Source: Oscillospiraceae bacterium (GTDB taxonomy: Bacteria; Bacillota; Clostridia; Oscillospirales; UBA929). Taken from it: a DNA stretch of 8,478 nucleotides. A program made the translations under genes and the position numbers. A model generated the notes under the pieces. It saw only the letters and a list, made by a program, of their open reading frames with translations. It did not search any database and was not told where the DNA came from. The DNA lies in contig JAISVY010000174.1 in the NCBI GenBank assembly GCA_031271325.1, positions 1 through 8,478 of the forward strand. The letters run 5' to 3'. Positions 4,888 through 8,478 of this stretch are shown here, in pieces; position 1 is the first letter of the stretch; the number at the start of each line of letters is the position of its first letter.

Positions 4888-7199
4888 TGCGGGATTCCGT
4901 GTTTGACCCGGTCGTTGATCTCCGCGCGTTTGGCGTTGTTAACGCGCTCCAGCGAAGCGCCCAGATAGCCGGTGATCCGGCGGATGCGCACAAAGCGGCT
5001 GTTTTCGCTCTCCGTGCGCCCGCATTGCGGACAGGTATCGCCGATAATGCCGTTGTAACCGCAGACTGGGTCGCGGTCAACCGGGTGGTTCACGGCGCCG
5101 TAGCCGATACCCGCCTTCCGCATGGCGCGGATGACCAGCTCGAACGCCTCGAGGTTTTGCGACGGGTCGCCGTCCATCTCCACATAGGAGATATGCCCGG
5201 CGTTGGTCAGGGCGTGGTAGGGGGCTTCCAGCGAAATCTTGTCGAACGCCGTGATCGGGTATCCCACCGGCACGTGGAATCCGTTGGTGTAATACTCTTT
5301 ATCGGTGATGCCCTCGATGGAGCCGAATCTCTCGCGGTCAATCCTGACGAAACGGCCGGACAACCCTTCGGCCGGGGTGGCGAACAGCGTGTAATTCATT
5401 TTCCGGCGGCTGCTCTCTTCGTCCAGACGGCGGCGCATATGGGCGACGATGTCCAACCCGAGCCGCTGGGAAGACTCCGACTGCGCGTGGTGTTTCCCGG
5501 TCAGGGCGGTCAGCGTCTCCGCCAAACCGATGTACCCGATCGAGAGCGTTCCGTGCTTGAGGACTTCGCCGACTTCGTCGTCCCATTTCAGCTTGTCGCT
5601 GTCCAGCCATACGCCCTGCCCCATCAGGAAGGGGAAGTTGCGCACCTTTTTGCGCGCCTGAATGGCAAAGCGGTCGTTCAACTGCTCCAACACCATCGTC
5701 ATGGTGTTGTCGAGCGAACGGAAAAACGTTTCGACATCGCCGCCCGCGAGCAAGCCCAGACGCGGCAGGTTGATTGACGTATAGGAGAGGTTGCCGCGCC
5801 CGTTGCTGACCTCCTGCGACGGGTCGTACACGTTGCCGATGACGCGGGTGCGGCACCCCATATAGGCGATCTCGGTTTCGGGAGTGCCTTTGTAGTAGCG
5901 CGCGTTAAACGGCGCGTCCATGAAAGAGAAGTTGGGATAAAGCCGCTTGGCCGAGACGCGGCAAGCCAGCTTGAACAGATCGTAGTTGGGGTCTTCGGGA
6001 TTGAAGTTCACGCCTTCTTTGATACGGAAGATCTGGATCGGGAAGATGGGCGTCTCGCCGCGCCCAAGCCCCGCTTCGGTGGCGAGCAGAATGTTTTTGA
6101 TGGCGCAGCGCCCTTCCGGCGAGGTATCCATCCCGTAATTGATCGAGGAGAAAGGCACCTGCGCCCCGGCGCGGGAATTCATGGTGTTCAGGTTGTGCAC
6201 AAGCCCGACCATCGCTTTGTAGGTTGCGCGGTCTACCTCTTTTTCGGCGTTCTTTTGGGCGAAGGACTGCACCTTTTCGGTCAGCGCCGCGTCGCCGGTC
6301 AGCCCGGTCAGCATCGCCGCCTCCGCTTCTTTATAGGCGCCGCCGCCGCCCAGGCGCGGCGAGAGATCCTCCGGGAACGCAAGCTCCCGCTCTTCAATGC
6401 CGGCCAGCAGTTCCAGCGCTCGGCGGATATTGTCGCGGTAGAGGTGCGTAAACGACTTTGCGACACCCAGCGCCATGCCGTAATCGAAATTGAGTACGCT
6501 CTGCCCGCCGTGCTGATCGTTTTGGTTGGACTGGATCGCGATGCAGCAGAGGGCGGTATACGAGCCGATGTGGTTCGGTTCGCGCAGGAAGCCGTGCCCG
6601 GTGGAGAAACCGTCTTGGAACAGCTTGACCATGTCGATCTGGCAGCAGGTGGTGGTGAGCGTATAAAAATCCATGTCGTGGATATGAATGTCGCCGTTGC
6701 GGTGCGCCTCGGAATATTGCGGTTTCAAGACGAACATGTCGTAGAATTGTTTTGCGCCCTCCGAGCCGTATTTGAGCATCGTGCCCATCGCGGTATCGCC
6801 GTCGATGTTGGCGTTCTCGCGCTTGACGTCGGAGTCCTCGGCGGCGCTGAACGTGATGTCCTCGTAGGATTTCATCAGGCGGTTGTTCATCTCCCGGGCG
6901 CGTGTGCGCTCCAGCCGGTAGGCGATGTAGTTCCGCGCGGTCTGCACGAAGCCGTTCTCCATCAGCACGCGCTCCACCGTGTCCTGGATATGCTCCACGC
7001 CCGGGGCGTCGCCGCCCTCCTCCTCCAGAACGGACTGCACCTCCAGCGCCAACTGGTCGGCCTCGTCCCGCTTCTCCTGCCGGTAGGTGGCGTAAAACGC
7101 TTTGGAAATCGCCCCGGCGATTTTCTCCAAGTCAAATCCCGCAATGCGCCCGTCGCGCTTGCGGATGGCGGATATCGCTTGTACGGCTGTGGCTGTCAT
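4884..7199 (-). CDS. nrdD: Anaerobic (class III) ribonucleoside-triphosphate reductase
   Basis: This 771-residue oxygen-sensitive glycyl-radical enzyme reduces ribonucleoside triphosphates to deoxynucleotides for DNA synthesis. An N-terminal ATP-cone (about 8-100) gives allosteric control of activity. GDIHIHDMDF (169-178), TTTCC (182-186) and MGCRTRV (447-453) mark the catalytic barrel; Cys449 corresponds to the thiyl-radical cysteine of the T4 enzyme. The glycyl radical site is RRITGYLG, with Gly744. A C-terminal metal knuckle reads D710-x2-C713 and C723-x2-C726, with Asp where the E. coli enzyme has the first Cys. I chose ATG 7199 because AGGGG (7209-7213) is 9 bases away; the ATG at 7205 is only 3 bases from it and would add two residues. 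It is cotranscribed with nrdG, and the upstream region carries NrdR-like sites. Confidence 0.95.
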   Translation of the reverse strand: MTATAVQAISAIRKRDGRIAGFDLEKIAGAISKAFYATYRQEKRDEADQLALEVQSVLEEEGGDAPGVEHIQDTVERVLMENGFVQTARNYIAYRLERTRAREMNNRLMKSYEDITFSAAEDSDVKRENANIDGDTAMGTMLKYGSEGAKQFYDMFVLKPQYSEAHRNGDIHIHDMDFYTLTTTCCQIDMVKLFQDGFSTGHGFLREPNHIGSYTALCCIAIQSNQNDQHGGQSVLNFDYGMALGVAKSFTHLYRDNIRRALELLAGIEERELAFPEDLSPRLGGGGAYKEAEAAMLTGLTGDAALTEKVQSFAQKNAEKEVDRATYKAMVGLVHNLNTMNSRAGAQVPFSSINYGMDTSPEGRCAIKNILLATEAGLGRGETPIFPIQIFRIKEGVNFNPEDPNYDLFKLACRVSAKRLYPNFSFMDAPFNARYYKGTPETEIAYMGCRTRVIGNVYDPSQEVSNGRGNLSYTSINLPRLGLLAGGDVETFFRSLDNTMTMVLEQLNDRFAIQARKKVRNFPFLMGQGVWLDSDKLKWDDEVGEVLKHGTLSIGYIGLAETLTALTGKHHAQSESSQRLGLDIVAHMRRRLDEESSRRKMNYTLFATPAEGLSGRFVRIDRERFGSIEGITDKEYYTNGFHVPVGYPITAFDKISLEAPYHALTNAGHISYVEMDGDPSQNLEAFELVIRAMRKAGIGYGAVNHPVDRDPVCGYNGIIGDTCPQCGRTESENSRFVRIRRITGYLGASLERVNNAKRAEINDRVKHGIPQ

Positions 7200-7208
7200 C
7201 GGCATTTA

Positions 7209-7224
7209 CCCCTACATATAGCAT
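7209..7224 (-). promoter_or_regulatory. Candidate NrdR box, start-codon proximal
   Basis: On the minus strand ATGCTATATGTAGGGG matches the known NrdR box consensus ACACWATATATWGTGT at 11 of 16 positions, including the central CTATAT-TAG. It overlaps the nrdD ribosome binding site. A second site lies exactly 16 bases further upstream, the spacing expected for paired NrdR boxes (15-16 bases). NrdR represses ribonucleotide reductase genes in most bacteria. No nrdR gene is in the window. Confidence 0.5.
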
Positions 7225-7240
7225 ACATCTCCCAAAGAGA

Positions 7241-7256
7241 CGCATATATATAGTAC
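7241..7256 (-). promoter_or_regulatory. Candidate NrdR box overlapping the nrdD -10
   Basis: On the minus strand GTACTATATATATGCG matches the NrdR consensus at 10 of 16 positions: an unbroken CTATATATA core, with the right half-site shifted by one base. It covers the -10 hexamer of the predicted nrdD promoter (7250-7255), where bound repressor would block RNA polymerase. Alone the match is modest; the 32-base register with the site at 7209-7224 is what makes it credible. Confidence 0.48.
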
Positions 7257-7278
7257 CCCTCTTTATCCAATCTGTCAA
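7250..7278 (-). promoter_or_regulatory. nrdD-nrdG promoter
   Basis: Read on the minus strand there is a perfect -35 TTGACA (7273-7278), a 17-base spacer (7256-7272) and a -10 TACTAT (7250-7255, 4 of 6 matches). Transcription would start near 7243, giving a leader of about 44 bases before the nrdD start. Both candidate NrdR boxes lie on or just downstream of the -10. Confidence 0.6.
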
Positions 7279-7359
7279 CACCAAATCTCAACTTAAAGTC
7301 CTAAAATTATGTCGATGTATGTTAGATATTGACTTTTTCGGTGTTTCTGTCGCAAAACC

Positions 7360-7387
7360 TTGACAACCGGCCAAAATCCGGTATAAT
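7360..7387 (+). promoter_or_regulatory. Strong promoter of rpsF-ssb-rpsR
   Basis: A perfect -35 TTGACA (7360-7365) and a perfect -10 TATAAT (7382-7387) are separated by 16 bases. AT-rich DNA lies upstream (7261-7350). Transcription should start near 7394, right at the first leader hairpin. It is divergent from the nrdD promoter, with about 80 bases between the two -35 boxes. Confidence 0.82.
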
Positions 7388-7394
7388 GGTATAG

Positions 7395-7445
7395 GCGTGT
7401 CGTTTCCGACGCGCTGTCATCCTTGTCTCCGCCCTGTGCGGAGAC
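7395..7445 (+). promoter_or_regulatory. Two-hairpin rpsF leader, possible S6:S18 autoregulatory site
   Basis: Hairpin 1 is GCGTGTCG/CGACGCGC (7395-7402 with 7407-7414) with loop TTTC, eight pairs including one G-T. Hairpin 2 is GTCTCCGC/GCGGAGAC (7425-7432 with 7438-7445) with loop CCTGT, eight perfect pairs. The AGGAGG ribosome binding site of rpsF begins 12 bases later. In many bacteria a structured rpsF leader binds the S6:S18 complex and represses the operon; a CCG trinucleotide is central to that motif and occurs in both hairpins here, though within the stems. The hairpins are certain; the regulatory reading is an inference. Confidence 0.45.
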
Positions 7446-7469
7446 CATAGTCCAAAAGGAGGTGCAAAC

Positions 7470-7766
7470 ATGGCAAAGACCACAGCCAAGTACGAAACGG
7501 TGTTCATCATCGACCCCGCCGCGGGCGAGGAAGGCGTCGCTTCGCTCACGGACAAGTTCAAGTCCCTGATTGAGCAGAACGGGACGCTGGGCGAGGTGGA
7601 CGAATGGGGCAAGCGCCGGCTGGCGTATCCCATCAACGACCTGCTGGAGGGACATTACGTGCTAATCAACTTCGAGAGCAAGCCCGATTTCCCCGCCGAG
7701 CTGGACCGCGTCTACAAGATTACCGAAGGCATTTTACGCAGTCTGATTATCTGCAAGGACGAATAG
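7470..7766 (+). CDS. rpsF: 30S ribosomal protein S6
   Basis: At 98 residues this is the normal length for S6. It starts with the typical AKYETVFIIDP strand (6-16) and contains the family stretch WGKRRLAYPINDLLEGHYVLI (about 46-66) and the ELDRVYKITEGILRSLI helix and strand (about 77-93). S6 binds the central domain of 16S rRNA as a heterodimer with S18, whose gene is two positions downstream. The start ATG is preceded by AAAAGGAGG, ending 7 bases away. It is the first gene of the operon behind a strong promoter and a structured leader. ssb begins 12 bases after its stop. Confidence 0.95.
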   Translation: MAKTTAKYETVFIIDPAAGEEGVASLTDKFKSLIEQNGTLGEVDEWGKRRLAYPINDLLEGHYVLINFESKPDFPAELDRVYKITEGILRSLIICKDE

Positions 7767-7778
7767 GGGGCGGCAACG

Positions 7779-8216
7779 ATGTTGAACAAGGTCATCCTTA
7801 TGGGCCGTTTGGTCAAGGACCCCGAGCTGCGCCACACGCAGACCGGCACGGCCGTCACCAGCTTCCGCATTGCCGTAGACCGCGACTTTAAGCGTCAGGG
7901 CGAGGACACCGCCGATTTTCTCGACATTGTCGCCTGGGACAAAAAAGCGGAGTTCGCGTCCCGTTACTTCAACAAAGGCAAGCTCGTCGCCGTGACGGGC
8001 AGACTCCAGCAGCGCAACTGGACGGACAAGGACGGCAACAAGCGCAACAGCGTCGAGGTGATTGCCGAGGAGCTGCATTTCGCGGAATCCCGGCGCAGCG
8101 AGGACGGCCACCGCGAGTTCCCCCCGCCCCACGGCGAACCCCTGCCCGCCATCCCCGCCACCCCCAGCGCGGGGTTCCACGAATTGGAGGACGACGACGG
8201 CGAACTGCCGTTTTAA
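7779..8216 (+). CDS. ssb: Single-stranded DNA-binding protein
   Basis: This 145-residue protein binds single-stranded DNA as a tetramer during replication, repair and recombination. The OB-fold covers about 1-105, opening with MLNKVILMGRLVKDPELR and including DFLDIVAWDKKAEF (about 46-59) and KLVAVTGRLQQRNW (about 68-81). A short Pro/Gly-rich linker (about 112-131) leads to the acidic tail DDDGELPF (138-145), the conserved partner-docking tip. Its place between rpsF and rpsR is the standard Firmicute arrangement and ties its supply to ribosome production. The ribosome binding site is a G-rich stretch just after the rpsF stop, weaker than its neighbours. The rpsR start lies 38 bases beyond its stop. 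Confidence 0.95.
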   Translation: MLNKVILMGRLVKDPELRHTQTGTAVTSFRIAVDRDFKRQGEDTADFLDIVAWDKKAEFASRYFNKGKLVAVTGRLQQRNWTDKDGNKRNSVEVIAEELHFAESRRSEDGHREFPPPHGEPLPAIPATPSAGFHELEDDDGELPF

Positions 8217-8254
8217 TCCCCTGCCCAAAACACTAGTAAGGAGGAAACCGCCCA

Positions 8255-8478
8255 ATGGCTATGGATAAAGGATCTCCCCGGGGCCGCAAGCGCCGTAAAG
8301 TATGCGCGTTCTGCGCGGATCATGTGGAGAGCATTGATTACAAAGACGCCGCGAAACTGCGCCGCTATCTGTCCGAGCGCAGCAAAATCCTGCCGCGCCG
8401 CATGACCGGCACCTGCGCCGCCCACCAGCGCCAGCTCACCGAGGCGATCAAACGCGCCCGCATCATCGCGCTGCTGCC
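8255..8478 (+). CDS. rpsR: 30S ribosomal protein S18, 3' end cut by the window
   Basis: The visible 74 residues begin MAMDKGSPRGRKRRK and run in frame to the window edge. The family normally has about 75-90 residues, so only the C-terminal end is missing. Cys17-x2-Cys20 and Cys54-x2-His57 are in place for a zinc site, so this is the zinc-binding form of S18. The core DYKDAAKLRRYLSERSKILPR (about 28-48) is the usual rRNA-contacting region. The start at ATG 8255 follows AAGGAGG (8238-8244) with a 10-base spacer; ATG 8261 is a possible later start, but farther from that site. S18 pairs with S6 on the ribosome platform. It is the third gene of the rpsF operon. Confidence 0.94.
   Translation, partial: MAMDKGSPRGRKRRKVCAFCADHVESIDYKDAAKLRRYLSERSKILPRRMTGTCAAHQRQLTEAIKRARIIALL

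Noticed and set aside
6195..7253. 352-codon open frame on the plus strand opposite nrdD
   Set aside because: It is antisense to the conserved nrdD catalytic region and ATP-cone and even crosses the nrdD promoter; there is no homology I can recognise.
7200..7345. Cobalamin or other riboswitch upstream of nrdD
   Set aside because: The predicted transcript leader is only about 44 bases, too short for a riboswitch, and no conserved box is visible.
1..8478. CRISPR array
   Set aside because: No short direct repeat recurs at regular spacing with unique spacers; the repeats present are foldbacks and pairs of direct repeats around them.

Overview
The window looks like chromosomal DNA from a GC-rich, anaerobic Firmicute of the class Clostridia, probably a gut Oscillospiraceae/Ruminococcaceae-type lineage. 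The grounds are a YlmH-type S4 protein, an oxygen-sensitive class III ribonucleotide reductase operon (nrdD-nrdG), the Firmicute-style rpsF-ssb-rpsR operon, strong AGGAGG ribosome binding sites and sigma-A-type promoters. The genus cannot be fixed from this sequence.

Layout. 1-365: no gene. A promoter fires leftwards out of the window at the extreme left edge, followed by a 167-bp MITE-like palindromic insertion (53-219) with a 9-bp target duplication. The MITE sits directly against a fragment of a second repeat family. 366-1097 (-): ylmH, with a promoter at 1200-1228. 1098-1626: hairpin-rich intergenic DNA ending in a 101-bp foldback element (E1). 1627-4224 (+): a three-gene ABC-2 exporter (ATPase and two DUF990-type permeases). 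The first two genes are separated by a second foldback element (E2) flanked by 12-bp direct repeats. 4225-4359: convergent intergenic spacer filled by a third foldback element (E3). 4360-7199 (-): nrdG and nrdD, overlapping by ATGA. 7200-7469: divergent control region, holding a nrdD promoter overlapped by two NrdR-box-like sites 16 bp apart and a strong promoter for the ribosomal operon with a two-hairpin RNA leader. 7470-8478 (+): rpsF, ssb and the 5' part of rpsR, which is cut by the window end.

Functionally, NrdG and NrdD make deoxynucleotides without oxygen and are probably repressed by NrdR when ATP/dATP signalling says dNTPs are sufficient. rpsF-ssb-rpsR couples two small-subunit ribosomal proteins to single-strand DNA binding protein, and the leader may let the S6:S18 complex feed back on its own synthesis. 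YlmH acts at the ribosome. The ABC system probably exports an unknown substrate.

The most unusual signal is the set of roughly 100-bp foldback elements at the ABC operon boundaries. E1 and E2 share a nearly identical two-hairpin core (57 of 61 bases), but their 13-bp outer stems have different sequences that both remain perfectly paired. This points to a structure-conserved mobile or RNA element that I cannot assign to a known family.
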